This document shows positions 8,777 through 17,971 of a stretch of 64,000 bases of DNA, piece by piece. The notes under the pieces were generated by a model. That model did no database searches and was not told the DNA's origin. It saw only the letters and a program-made list of their open reading frames with translations. Origin of the DNA: Planctomycetota bacterium (lineage in GTDB: Bacteria > Planctomycetota > Planctomycetia > Planctomycetales > Planctomycetaceae). A program made the translations under genes and the position numbers. The stretch covers positions 1-64,000 of the forward strand of contig VGZH01000007.1 in the NCBI GenBank assembly GCA_016872645.1, written 5' to 3'. How positions within the stretch are numbered: position 1 is the stretch's first letter; each line of letters opens with the position of its first letter.

Positions 8777-11700
8777 TCAAATTGGCTGCAACACCGTTTT
8801 TAGCAGCGGCAACAGAGCCTCAAACGAGGTCTCTGCTTCCTCGCCCATCGGCCAGTAAGCCGATTTTGTATCGACGATTCGAAATCGTCCCTTGTGCAGT
8901 CCGACCAGCGGTCGTAACCGCGAAGCATCACGGTAGCCGAAGACCAGCCAGTCATTTTCGCGGGTGATCCGATCGATGCTCCAGCGAGCGGCGTTCAACT
9001 GCACTTCGCGCAGCTTCACCAGTTTCTCAGCCAGCTCCGGCAGCGGGCCGAAGCGGTCGCGGAGTTCGTTCTGCCAGTCGGCCAGCTCCTCGAAGGAACC
9101 GACTGCCGACAGTTTGCGATACGCCTCGATCTTCGGACGACCCGGCGGGACGTAATCGTGGGGCAAGTACGCCGTCACCGGCAGGTCGATCTGGACGTGA
9201 ATGTGCTCTTTGACCGGCTGCTTCTTGGCCGAGCGAACCGCGTTCTCCAAGAGCTGGCAATACAACTCATACCCGACCGCTTCCATGTGCCCGCTTTGCT
9301 CGGCGCCCAGGATGTTGCCCGCTCCGCGAATTTCAAGATCGCGCATTGCGATCTTGAAACCGGCTCCCAGTTCACTGAACTCCTCGATCGCCTTCAACCG
9401 CTTCGTCGCCAGCGGAGTCAGCGACTTACCCTCTTCGAGCAGCAGATAGCAGTACGCCTTGTGCTTGTACCGGCCGACGCGCCCTCGAAGCTGATGCAGG
9501 TCGGCGAGGCCGTAGTGTTGAGCGTCGTTGATGAAGATCGTGTTCGCGTTCGGGATGTCGATGCCGCTCTCGATGATCGTTGTGCTCACGAAGATGTCGA
9601 GTTCGTGATTCACGAACTTGACCATGACTTCTTCCAGTTCGTACCCCGCCATCTGCCCGTGCCCGATGCCGATCCGAGCCTCCGGCACGATCCGCTGAAT
9701 CCGGTCGGCTATCGACCGGATGTTGTAGACGCGATTGTGGACAAAGAAGACCTGCCCATTGCGATTGAGTTCTCGCACGATCGCCTGCCGGATCAGATCG
9801 CCGTCGAACCGACAGACGCGCGTCGTCACCGCCATGCGATCGACCGGCGCGGTCGTCAGGTTGCTGATGTCGCGAATTCCCAGCAGCGACATGTGCAACG
9901 TGCGCGGGATCGGCGTCGCGGAGAGAGTCAGCACATCGACTTCCAGTCGCAGGTGCTTGAGCATTTCCTTGTGTTCCACACCGAAGCGTTGTTCTTCGTC
10001 GATCACCAGCAAACCGAGATCTTTGAACCGCACGTCCGGCGACACGAGTCGATGCGTGCCAATCAGCAAGTCGATCGCGCCATTCGCCGCGCCGTCGATG
10101 ATCTTCTTCTGCTCCCCTTTCGTCTTGAACCGCGAGATTCCTGCGACCGTAATCGGGAACTCGGCCATCCGTTCGGAGAAGGTGCGGTAATGCTGCTCGG
10201 CGAGCACCGTCGTCGGGACCAGCACCGCGACCTGTTTCCCCGCGTCGATGACCTTGAACGCCGCTCGCAACGCGACCTCGGTCTTGCCGTAACCGACGTC
10301 GCCGCAGATCAGCCGATCCATCGGCCGCGCTCGTTCGAGATCCCCCTTGCAGTCTTCAATCGCACTGAGCTGATCCGGCGTCTCTTCGTAGGGAAACGCC
10401 GCGTCGAACTCCTTCACCATGTGCGAGTCCTGCGGATACGCGAACCCCGGCTTCGTCTCGCGAGCCGCTTGCAGCAGGATCATGTCCGTCGCGAGATCAG
10501 CGACCGCATCTGCCACCTTCTGCTTCCGTTTTGCCCATGAGGCGCCGCCGATCGTGCTCAATTCCGGCGAAGAACGTTGCCCGCCGACATACTTCTGCAC
10601 GAGATGAATCAACGACACCGGCACATAGATCAGCACACGATTCGCGAACTCTAAAGTGAGATGCTCCTCGGTCGCGTCCCCCTTCTCCATCAGCGTCATA
10701 CCACGATACCGGGCGATCCCGTGCGACAGATGGACAACGAAATCCCCCTCGCTCAGTTCGATGAAGCTGTCGATTGCCCGCGACTCCACCTTCCGTCGCC
10801 GCTTCGTCTCGCGAGCGATCGCCGTCCGCCCAAATAACTCGTGATCGCCGATGACCACGATCTTCTCCGCCACAAGTCGGAAGCCACGATTCACACGCCC
10901 GACACACAGATCAACTCGTTGCGACAAAACTGTTTGCCCGGCCGTCAGCTGTGAGCCGTGAGCCGGTCGCCGAAGTCCTTTTTCTTCCTGCCCCTCAGGA
11001 AAAGGATCACGGCCATCGGTGATCGGCTCATGGCTTTCAGCCGAACTAAAATCTCGCAACAACTCGCTCAGTCGTTCCAGTTCCCCGTCGTTGTGACACG
11101 CGATGACGACTCGCTCGTCGCGGCCAACCACCGTCGCCAGTTCGTTGAGCACCTCATGCTTCGGTCCGGTGAATCGCTCGACCGATTCGACCTGTAAGTG
11201 ACACGAGGTCTCGAAGCTGTCGGCCGCCAGCGGAGCAATCGTCACGTTCGCGAAATCGGTCAGTGAGGCGATCACATCGTGTATCCCTGCCAACCCCTCC
11301 GCCTCACTCAGTCGCCCAAGATACTGCCGAGCTTCATCGATTAACTCCGGCAACTCGACGAACGCGATCCAACTCCCAACAGGGAGGTGAGCGGGGATTG
11401 TCGATCCGACAGCATCTTTCTCGGACTCCTGGCCTCTGACCTCTGACTTCTGCCCCAGCGCCGTCACGTTCACTTCGCTCAGCGTCTCGATCGTGCGCTG
11501 CGATTCGACGTCGAACCTCCGCAGCGATTCGAGTTCATCGCCGAAGAACTCCAACCGCAGCGGTTCTTCGGAATCGGTTGGGAAGATATCGACGATCCCG
11601 CCGTGGACGCTGACCTCACCGGGAAGCTCAACGGCAGGTACTCGCTCAAACCCGCGCTCGATCAGCCACCGCAGCAGCTCTTCGACATCGATATCGCTTC

Positions 11701-12190
11701 CGATTCGCAGTGAGCGCGACGAAGCCGCAATCTCGTCACGGCTCGGCACGGGCTGCATCAGCGCCGGCCCGCTGGTCACGATCACGCGCGGCGGCTTGTC
11801 CGAGTTCAACGCCCGCAGCACTCGCAACCGAGCACCACCCACCGCATCCGCCGCCGAGCCATCCGGCGGCCAACTCTCCCACGCCGGAAAGATCGCCGGC
11901 ACCTCGCCCAGAAAGTTGAAAACGTCATCCGCGAACTCATCGACATCGTGCATCCGAGGCAACACCACCAGCAACGGCTTGTCGCCACCCACCTGCTGTG
12001 TGAGCGTCGCAACCACTAACCCCGCCGAGGAACCCCATGCCCCATCAATTGCCCCCGCTTGACCCCGTTTCATCGCGGCGACAACCGCTGAAAAAGACTC
12101 CTGCTTAGGCAACAGCGCAGCCAGCTCGCGCAGGGTCATCCCCCGGCGATTCGCATTCAGCGACTCGTCTTTCTGTCGAGGCTTTGGCAT
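8777..12190 (-). CDS. mfd: Transcription-repair coupling factor Mfd
   Basis: About 1137 residues, near the usual Mfd length. ATG 12190 (MPKPRQKD) is preferred to the GTG at 12214, which lies inside a repeat. In order it has UvrB-like domains 1-3, the RNA-polymerase-interacting CarD-like domain starting at GDFVVHLSHGIARYRG (near residue 480), Walker A GDVGYGKTE near 630, DEEQ in LLVIDEEQRFG near 730, the RecG-like translocation motif region, and the C-terminal TRCF domain near 1000-1060. It removes stalled RNA polymerase and recruits UvrA. Two stretches in the linker before the polymerase-interacting domain (KSEVRGQESEKD and AHGSQLTAG) match dispersed repeat sequence rather than Mfd and appear to be in-frame insertions. 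The rarA gene precedes it with only 34 bases between. Confidence 0.95.
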   Translation of the reverse strand: MPKPRQKDESLNANRRGMTLRELAALLPKQESFSAVVAAMKRGQAGAIDGAWGSSAGLVVATLTQQVGGDKPLLVVLPRMHDVDEFADDVFNFLGEVPAIFPAWESWPPDGSAADAVGGARLRVLRALNSDKPPRVIVTSGPALMQPVPSRDEIAASSRSLRIGSDIDVEELLRWLIERGFERVPAVELPGEVSVHGGIVDIFPTDSEEPLRLEFFGDELESLRRFDVESQRTIETLSEVNVTALGQKSEVRGQESEKDAVGSTIPAHLPVGSWIAFVELPELIDEARQYLGRLSEAEGLAGIHDVIASLTDFANVTIAPLAADSFETSCHLQVESVERFTGPKHEVLNELATVVGRDERVVIACHNDGELERLSELLRDFSSAESHEPITDGRDPFPEGQEEKGLRRPAHGSQLTAGQTVLSQRVDLCVGRVNRGFRLVAEKIVVIGDHELFGRTAIARETKRRRKVESRAIDSFIELSEGDFVVHLSHGIARYRGMTLMEKGDATEEHLTLEFANRVLIYVPVSLIHLVQKYVGGQRSSPELSTIGGASWAKRKQKVADAVADLATDMILLQAARETKPGFAYPQDSHMVKEFDAAFPYEETPDQLSAIEDCKGDLERARPMDRLICGDVGYGKTEVALRAAFKVIDAGKQVAVLVPTTVLAEQHYRTFSERMAEFPITVAGISRFKTKGEQKKIIDGAANGAIDLLIGTHRLVSPDVRFKDLGLLVIDEEQRFGVEHKEMLKHLRLEVDVLTLSATPIPRTLHMSLLGIRDISNLTTAPVDRMAVTTRVCRFDGDLIRQAIVRELNRNGQVFFVHNRVYNIRSIADRIQRIVPEARIGIGHGQMAGYELEEVMVKFVNHELDIFVSTTIIESGIDIPNANTIFINDAQHYGLADLHQLRGRVGRYKHKAYCYLLLEEGKSLTPLATKRLKAIEEFSELGAGFKIAMRDLEIRGAGNILGAEQSGHMEAVGYELYCQLLENAVRSAKKQPVKEHIHVQIDLPVTAYLPHDYVPPGRPKIEAYRKLSAVGSFEELADWQNELRDRFGPLPELAEKLVKLREVQLNAARWSIDRITRENDWLVFGYRDASRLRPLVGLHKGRFRIVDTKSAYWPMGEEAETSFEALLPLLKTVLQPI
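10944..11042. repeat. Palindromic repeat inserted in mfd
   Basis: Imperfect inverted repeat with arms CTGTGAGCCGTGAGCCGGTC (from about 10950) and its degenerate complement ending near 11040 (about 15 of 20 positions match). It is read in frame by mfd as a low-complexity segment containing AHGSQLTAG, a peptide unlike Mfd. Confidence 0.55.
11408..11456. repeat. Dispersed-repeat-like segment in mfd
   Basis: Tandem-like CTCTGACCTCTGACTTCTG tract read in frame by mfd as KSEVRGQESEKD. It falls at a domain linker where Mfd proteins have no conserved sequence. It has no clear inverted arms of its own. Confidence 0.45.
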
Positions 12191-12201
12191 GTGCTGCCTT
12201 T

Positions 12202-12228
12202 GTAGGATGGGCACTCCTGCCCGTCTAC
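12202..12228. repeat. GTAG palindrome between rarA and mfd
   Basis: 27-base palindrome with GTAG at both 5' ends and core GGGCA-N4-TGCCC. It fills the 34-base gap between the two genes. On the minus strand its TAG (12227-12225) is the rarA stop codon. Confidence 0.8.
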
Positions 12229-13529
12229 TTCTGCCGTCGCTGCTCGTCGACTCGCCGCTTCAACTCCGCTTCGAAACCGCGATCGACCGGCTGGTAGTAG
12301 GTGCGGTCAACGCCGAGGTAGTCTTGATCGACCCAGCCCTCCGGCGCGTCGTGCGCGTACTGATAGCCTTCGCCGTGGCCAAGACGTTTGGCTCCGGGAT
12401 AGTGGCCGTCGCGCAAATGCGTGGGGACCGGAAGCACTCGTTTCGAGCGGACGTCGTCCAGCGCGGCATCGACGGCGACGTAACTGGCGTTCGACTTCGG
12501 AGCGGTTGCAAGGTACGTCACCGCCTGAGCCAGATTGATGCGACACTCCGGCAAACCGACGAACTCGGTGGCATTCGCGGCGGCCATCGCGACGACCAGC
12601 GCTTGCGGGTCCGCGTTGCCGATGTCCTCCGATGCCGCAATCACGATTCGCCGAGCAATGAACCGCGGATCTTCGCCCGCTTCGAGCATTCGCGCCAGCC
12701 AATAGATCGCCGCATCGGGATCGCTGCCGCGAATGCTCTTGATGAACGCGCTGGCCGCGTCGTAGTGCTCGTCGTCACCGTATTGAACGGCCTTCTTTTG
12801 GATGGATTCCTGAGCGACAAGCAGATCGACGGTTGCCGACGATGAACCAATCACGCTCAGCACCGCGATCTCCAGTGCGTTGAGCGCTCGGCGAGCGTCA
12901 CCGTCGCAGACTTCGGCAAGGAACGACAATGCTTCATCGGTCGCAGTCACCGCGTGGTGGCCGAGTCCACGTTCGCGATCAGACAACGCTCGGTGCAGCA
13001 GGCCGAGGATGTCTTCTTGCGAGAGCGAGCGGAACTCGAAAACCTGGCTGCGGCTGACCAGCGGCGAGACCAACGCGAAGAACGGATTCGATGTTGTCGC
13101 GCCGATCAGTCGCACGACCCCCGATTCGACATCCGGCAGCAGCACGTCTTGCTGCGTCTTGTTGAAGTGATGCAGTTCATCGACGAATAGCAGCGTCCGT
13201 TGCCCGCCGGTCTTTAGCCGAGTCCGCGCGGCTTCCAAGACTTCACGTAGCTCTTTGACACCGGCCGATGCAGCATTGAGTGACGCGAAAACTGACTTGG
13301 TGTGCTTGGCGACGATCTCGGCCAGCGACGTTTTGCCGGTGCCGGGTGGGCCGTAGAAGATCACCGAGCTAACTCGGTCGGCCTGCAGCATCCGCCGCAG
13401 CAGTTTGCCTTCGCCAAGAAAGTGTTGCTGCCCGGTGAATTCATTGAGCGTTCGCGGTCGCATCCGCGCGGCCAGCGGTTTCGCGGAGTCTAGGTGTTGC
13501 TCTTCGTGTTGATCGAACAAGCCGGGCAT
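12225..13529 (-). CDS. rarA: Replication-associated recombination protein A
   Basis: 434-residue AAA+ clamp-loader-like ATPase (RarA/MgsA, the WRNIP1 family). It acts at stalled replication forks. Motifs: N-terminal LAARMRPRTLNEFTGQ, Walker A YGPPGTGKTS, Walker B VDELHHF, sensor 1 IGATTSNPFF, and the tetramerisation domain with KSIRGSDPDAAIYWLARM. ATG 13529 (MPGLFDQ) is chosen over 13541 because family members begin with this motif. The promoter-proximal side abuts a long inverted repeat, and the TAG stop lies in a GTAG palindrome. Together with mfd it forms a genome-maintenance pair. Confidence 0.95.
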   Translation of the reverse strand: MPGLFDQHEEQHLDSAKPLAARMRPRTLNEFTGQQHFLGEGKLLRRMLQADRVSSVIFYGPPGTGKTSLAEIVAKHTKSVFASLNAASAGVKELREVLEAARTRLKTGGQRTLLFVDELHHFNKTQQDVLLPDVESGVVRLIGATTSNPFFALVSPLVSRSQVFEFRSLSQEDILGLLHRALSDRERGLGHHAVTATDEALSFLAEVCDGDARRALNALEIAVLSVIGSSSATVDLLVAQESIQKKAVQYGDDEHYDAASAFIKSIRGSDPDAAIYWLARMLEAGEDPRFIARRIVIAASEDIGNADPQALVVAMAAANATEFVGLPECRINLAQAVTYLATAPKSNASYVAVDAALDDVRSKRVLPVPTHLRDGHYPGAKRLGHGEGYQYAHDAPEGWVDQDYLGVDRTYYQPVDRGFEAELKRRVDEQRRQK

Positions 13530-13530
13530 G

Positions 13531-13681
13531 ACAAATCCCAAGGTTCAAAACCCAATGTCCAAGGAATGTCCAAAAACCAAGTCCCAATGTCCAACGTGTC
13601 GTGATTCCGCGATGGTTGGGCTTTGGAAATTGAGTTGTGGACATTCCTTGGACATTGGGTTTGTGGCCCTTGGGATTTCCG
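13531..13681. repeat. Long inverted repeat upstream of rarA
   Basis: Perfect 24-base arms, AAACCCAATGTCC... at 13548-13571 and its complement at 13639-13662. Outer imperfect extensions share AAATCCCAAGG at about 13533 and 13668. The roughly 65-base interior has weaker self-complementarity, including a further CCCAATGTCC copy. It starts two bases upstream of the rarA start codon, so it probably forms the 5' leader or replaces the promoter. Confidence 0.8.
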
Positions 13682-14089
13682 CGTAGGCGCAAAAAAACCT
13701 CCGCCGTAATGCCGGTGGGCTGTGGTGGATTCAATGACCCAGAACCGTAAAGTGGGAGCGGCTGATCCGGTTAATGTGAGCCGATGCCGAAGCAAGCGGA
13801 TTTACACGCGGCCGAAGTCAGTTTGCTCCCGGAGGTCATGCTTGTAGGGTCAACCCCAACGATAGCCCTGTCGAACATGGCAGAGGTCGTGAGCCGAAGC
13901 TCAACGCGAGCGAATCTAGCTAGCCTCGCCAAGACGATCAAGCAGCCAGTTCGACTTCGCGGAAAGTTCATCGTGGCCGAGGACCTGTCGTCCGTTCGAT
14001 TGCGACCTCGCAGCTACGTTGACTCGTGGAACCTTGCCAACTACCAACCGCGACTTAAGCCGCCGGATACCAACTCGAGGGATCGACTC
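13682..14089. other. Leader region before M3 peptidase gene
   Basis: About 400 bases. The ORF of the downstream peptidase is open back to 13784, but that extension has no family similarity, so I read it as non-coding. No recognised RNA or repeat. Confidence 0.5.
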
Positions 14090-16186
14090 ATGCCAGAATC
14101 ATCAGACGACTTGAAACAGAATCCCCTTTTGGTCACCGATGGCCTGCCGCGATTTGATCAGATCAAGCCAGAGCACATCGTCCCGGCGGTACGGCTGGTG
14201 CTCGCGCAGGCCGAGCAGCGATTGACGGAGATGGAACAGCGTTTGAGCAGTCTCAACCGGCCAAGTTGGGACGACCTCATCGTGCCGCTCGAAGAACTCG
14301 ATCGGCCGTTTGATTTCGCGTGGAAGCCGATCGGGCATTTGTTCGGCGTGCTCAATTCTCCGGAACTGCGAACAGCTTACGAGACAGTCTTACCGGAGGT
14401 CGTGCGGTTCGGGCTGCGAGCTTCGCAGAGCCGGCCGATCTATGACGCGATCGTGCGGCTCAACCAACAAGCGGGCGATTCGCTCGTTCCAGCTCGGCGG
14501 CGGATCGTCGATCAGAAACTGCTGTCAGCGAAGCTGTCGGGCATCGCGCTCGAAGGGGCGCAGCGGGAACGCTTCAACGCGATCGCGGAAGAGTTATCGC
14601 AGCTCAGCACGGACTTCTCGAATCATGTGCTCGACGCGACGAAGGCGTTCGAGTTGATCCTGACGAAGCCGGAAGAGATCGAAGGCTTGCCGCCCAGCTT
14701 GTTGCAGTTGGCCGAGCAGTCTTATCGACAGAAGAATCCCGAAGAGAAACTCCAAGGATCTGCCGGCCCGTGGCGCATCACGCTCGATGGTCCGATCGTC
14801 ACGCCATTCCTGCAGCATTCACGTCGGCGCGATCTGCGCGAGACGATTTATCGAGCCTTCATCTCGCGTGCTTCCACTGGCGAATGGGACAACAGCGAGA
14901 GCATCACGAAGATTCTTAAGCTGCGGCGCGAGAAGGCGGAGTTGCTCGGCTATCGCACGTTCGCCGAATTGAGCCTCGCCGAAAAGATGGCTCCGGGAGT
15001 CGCGGCCGTTGAGGAAATGTTCGAGAAGCTGCGAGCCGCCTCACGCCCGCCGGCCGAGCAGGATCTGGCCGAACTGAAATCGCTCGCGGCGAACTGCGGA
15101 CAGAGCGAAGAGTTCAAACATTGGGACGCCGCCTTCTGGGCCGAGCGATTGCGCGAGCAACGCTACGATTTCAACGACGAGCAACTCCGGCCGTACTTTC
15201 CGTTGCCGCGCGTGCTCGACGGACTATTTGCGCTGCTGAGGAAAATCTTCGGCATCGCCATTCAACCGACGGACGGTGAGGCTCCGTCATGGCATCCCGA
15301 CGTGCGGTTCTTCCGCGTATTCGATGCCAACACGAATCAGCCGCTCGCGTCGTTCTATCTCGACCCGTACTCGCGACCGGAAAACAAACGCGGCGGCGCG
15401 TGGATGGATACTTGCCTGCCACGTCGTCGCTTCAAGGGTCAGATCGAATTGCCCGTTGCGCATCTCGTCTGCAACGGAACTCCTCCAGTGGGCGACACAC
15501 CATCGCTGATGACGTTCCGCGAAGTCGAAACGCTGTTCCACGAGTTCGGTCACGGCTTGCAGCACATGCTCACGACCGTGGATGAAGCAGACGTCGCCGG
15601 TATCAACGGCGTCGAGTGGGACGCGGTCGAGCTGCCAAGTCAATTCATGGAGAACTGGTGCTACGACCGCCCAACGATTCGCGGCCTCTCGGCTCACTAT
15701 CAAACGGGCGAGCCGTTGCCGGACGAGCTCTTCGACAAAATCACTGCCGCCCGAAACTTCCGGGCTGCCAGTCAGATGCTCCGCCAACTCCACTTCGGCA
15801 TGACGGACATTTATTTGCATCACCAATTCGATCCGTCATCGAACGAGTCACCATTCGACGTGCAGCGTCGTATGGCCGAGAGAACCTCGGTGATGCCACC
15901 GCTTCCTGAAGATCGCATGCTGTGCGCGTTCTCTCACATCTTTTCCGGCGGCTATGCGGCGGGTTACTACAGCTACAAGTGGGCCGAGGTACTCAGCGCC
16001 GACGCCTTTGGAGCCTTCGAGGAGGCGGGCCTCGACAACGAAGAAGCAGTCAAAGCCACCGGCCGCCGCTTCCGCGACACGGTGCTCTCGCTCGGAGGAA
16101 GCCGTCACCCACTGGAAGTCTTCCGAGCCTTCCGAGGCCGCGATCCCGATCCGCAAGCGTTGCTCCGTCAGTGCGGTTTGACCTGA
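14090..16186 (+). CDS. M3-family oligopeptidase (oligopeptidase A-like)
   Basis: 698-residue zinc metallopeptidase of the thimet oligopeptidase/PrlC family, which degrades short peptides in the cytoplasm. The zinc site is [11 protein letters not shown] (HEFGH near residue 484), with the third ligand region [13 protein letters not shown] about 25 residues later. The N-terminal [13 protein letters not shown] motif is typical of OpdA. ATG 14090 is preferred over the upstream ORF start because it has a GAGG Shine-Dalgarno and restores the family length. No signal peptide is present. Confidence 0.9.
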   Translation: MPESSDDLKQNPLLVTDGLPRFDQIKPEHIVPAVRLVLAQAEQRLTEMEQRLSSLNRPSWDDLIVPLEELDRPFDFAWKPIGHLFGVLNSPELRTAYETVLPEVVRFGLRASQSRPIYDAIVRLNQQAGDSLVPARRRIVDQKLLSAKLSGIALEGAQRERFNAIAEELSQLSTDFSNHVLDATKAFELILTKPEEIEGLPPSLLQLAEQSYRQKNPEEKLQGSAGPWRITLDGPIVTPFLQHSRRRDLRETIYRAFISRASTGEWDNSESITKILKLRREKAELLGYRTFAELSLAEKMAPGVAAVEEMFEKLRAASRPPAEQDLAELKSLAANCGQSEEFKHWDAAFWAERLREQRYDFNDEQLRPYFPLPRVLDGLFALLRKIFGIAIQPTDGEAPSWHPDVRFFRVFDANTNQPLASFYLDPYSRPENKRGGAWMDTCLPRRRFKGQIELPVAHLVCNGTPPVGDTPSLMTFREVETLFHEFGHGLQHMLTTVDEADVAGINGVEWDAVELPSQFMENWCYDRPTIRGLSAHYQTGEPLPDELFDKITAARNFRAASQMLRQLHFGMTDIYLHHQFDPSSNESPFDVQRRMAERTSVMPPLPEDRMLCAFSHIFSGGYAAGYYSYKWAEVLSADAFGAFEEAGLDNEEAVKATGRRFRDTVLSLGGSRHPLEVFRAFRGRDPDPQALLRQCGLT

Positions 16187-16315
16187 ATCGTCCGGTAACC
16201 AGACGATGAAGTGAACATTCTTTGCGACCTTGTCGAGCAACTCATATCATCCCGCCGATGGCTCGCTCCGGTTCGAGCCGCAAATTTTGTTGCCGCTGTT
16301 GAAGGAGCCTCAACG

Positions 16316-17233
16316 ATGTTGTATCGAACATGTGTGTCCGCGTTCGTGCTGGCTGGTTTGGTGGGTGCGGTTTGCTCATCTCCTGCGGCCTTCGCTCAAA
16401 CCACGAAATCCAAAATTCTGTATCTGACCGAGAGCAAGGGATTCAAGCACGGTTCGGTTAATCGTGACAAAAAAGATCTTGCCCCTTCCGAGGTCGCGAT
16501 GACACAGCTCGGACAGCAGACTGGACTGTTCTCGGTTCACTGCACACAGGACACAAAGGCGGACTTCACCAAAGAGAATCTAAAGAACTACGACATCGTC
16601 GCGTTCTATACGACCGGCGAACTACCCATCGCCGACGCCGACCGCGACTATTTCATGAACGAGTGGCTCAAACAAAAGGGACACGGCTGGATCGGCTTCC
16701 ATTCGGCGGCCGATACGTTTCGCACCAATAATCCAGCTCACAAATGGTACTGGGATTTGTGCGGCGGTACGTTCAAAGGGCATCCGTGGAATGCCGGTGA
16801 GCTGGTCACGATGACCGTCCATGACACAACACACTCAGCGATGAAGCCGTTCGGTGGTGAGTTTCAGATCAAGGACGAAATCTACTGGTACGACCATTGG
16901 GTGCCGGAAAACGTTCATGTTCTGATGAGCCTGAACATCGAGAAGTGCAAAACCAAGGGACAGGTCAGCAAGAAAAAAGAAGGTGACAAGGAAGTCGAGT
17001 CCATCCACGCCGAGCACGTTCCCGTCGCGTGGTGCCGCTCGTGGGGTGACGGCAAGATCTTTTTCAACAGCCTTGGTCACAACGGATCGACCTGGACCGA
17101 CAAGCGATTCCTCGATTCGACCGAAGCCGCGATCCGCTGGATTCGCAACGAAGTGCCCGGCGACGCAAAGCCGAACCCGGATGTGTCGAAAGGGTGGCAC
17201 GAGAAGTCGGTCAAAGATGCCGCTGCCAAGTAG
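16316..17233 (+). CDS. Exported ThuA-domain protein
   Basis: 305-residue protein with a signal peptide (MLYRTCVSAFVLAGLVG..., cleavage probably after AFA) and a ThuA-like domain, a glutamine-amidotransferase-like fold seen in many planctomycete secreted proteins linked to sugar metabolism. Recognisable parts: KILYLTESKGFKHGS, the beta-strand YDIVAFYTTGELP, GHGWIGFHSAADTF with the family His, and the C-terminal VAWCRSWGDGKIFFNSLGH. ATG 16316 has GGAG upstream. A second ThuA gene follows about 740 bases downstream, with csrA between them in the opposite direction. Confidence 0.85.
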   Translation: MLYRTCVSAFVLAGLVGAVCSSPAAFAQTTKSKILYLTESKGFKHGSVNRDKKDLAPSEVAMTQLGQQTGLFSVHCTQDTKADFTKENLKNYDIVAFYTTGELPIADADRDYFMNEWLKQKGHGWIGFHSAADTFRTNNPAHKWYWDLCGGTFKGHPWNAGELVTMTVHDTTHSAMKPFGGEFQIKDEIYWYDHWVPENVHVLMSLNIEKCKTKGQVSKKKEGDKEVESIHAEHVPVAWCRSWGDGKIFFNSLGHNGSTWTDKRFLDSTEAAIRWIRNEVPGDAKPNPDVSKGWHEKSVKDAAAK

Positions 17234-17256
17234 CGGCTGCGGCCAAATCAAAAGAC

Positions 17257-17320
17257 CGTAGGCACACCCCGCATGGCTGCCGAGACAATTCTCGATCAGC
17301 GCAGGCGGAGTGTGCCTACG
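17257..17320. repeat. GTAG-ended inverted repeat
   Basis: Arms CGTAGGCACACCCCGC (17257-17272) and a complement with one mismatch (17305-17320), so GTAG heads both strands. The interior is about 32 bases. It lies between the convergent ThuA and csrA genes and could also act as a bidirectional terminator. Confidence 0.75.
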
Positions 17321-17341
17321 ATGGAAATTTGAGTGACGTGC

Positions 17342-17557
17342 CTAGGATTTCTTTTCCACAGGCTCGTCTTTGGGGGCATTAGTCTTGAGAGCGTTTTCTC
17401 GTTGGATGGCCTCGTAGACTTCTTGGCGATGAACGGGGACTTCCTTGGGAGCTTCGATCCCCAAACGCACTTTATCGCCGCGAATATCCACCACCGTGAT
17501 GACGATGTGGTCACCAATGATGATGCTCTCGTCGCGTTGTCTCGACAGGACAAGCAT
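17342..17557 (-). CDS. csrA: Carbon storage regulator CsrA
   Basis: 71-residue RNA-binding translational regulator. [16 protein letters not shown], the central [15 protein letters not shown] and the YEAIQRENA helix are characteristic; the conserved Arg in VHR contacts RNA. ATG 17557 has AAGGAG eight bases upstream; the GTG just before it is less likely. The tail (residues 60-71) is polar and variable. CsrA homodimers bind GGA motifs near ribosome binding sites. It is not beside flagellar genes here, where fliW-csrA often occurs, and no fliW is visible. Confidence 0.95.
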   Translation of the reverse strand: MLVLSRQRDESIIIGDHIVITVVDIRGDKVRLGIEAPKEVPVHRQEVYEAIQRENALKTNAPKDEPVEKKS

Positions 17558-17971
17558 CACAGAACTCCTTCTCAGGTCGCCGAAGGTTTCCCGCCGGCCA
17601 CAATCCGCTCGTGTGGTTTGCCTCGATCACGCACAAAAGCGACTCGAGTGGTCGAAGTCGCTTCTGACTGGCTCGCTCGGCAGGTTGGTTTCAGTCCGTT
17701 CGCCAGCGCGAATCGGTCCTGTCGGCGCAATCGTTGTGAGTGTCGTGCAAGGGTAATCGTCACCCAAACTCAGACGCCGAAGCCCTGATTCTCAAAAACG
17801 GCAAGCACTTCCAAACGGTCGTCGGAATGTGCCGTCTATGCCGCCGGTTTCTGATTTGCCGGCATCTGAGACGCCGCTTAAGCTCTTCCGTCCCCAACGC
17901 GAGCCAGAGATTCTACGCGGCCAACCCGATTTCGTCTCAAGTTTTTTCTTATGGGACTCAAAGGATTTGCC
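17558..17971. other. Divergent intergenic region csrA/ThuA
   Basis: About 410 bases between the csrA and second ThuA starts, expected to hold both promoters. It contains a small perfect hairpin AAGCGACT-N11-AGTCGCTT near 17638-17664. No gene was recognised. Confidence 0.45.

Noticed and set aside
9158-10540. 460-residue plus-strand ORF
   Set aside because: Exactly antisense to mfd; composition is that of a GC-rich shadow frame with no domain.
13531-13681. CRISPR-like array
   Set aside because: Only two arms in inverted orientation, no regular direct repeats with spacers, and no cas genes in the window.
13784-14089. N-terminal extension of the M3 peptidase
   Set aside because: About 100 extra residues without family similarity; ATG 14090 has a GAGG site and normal family length.
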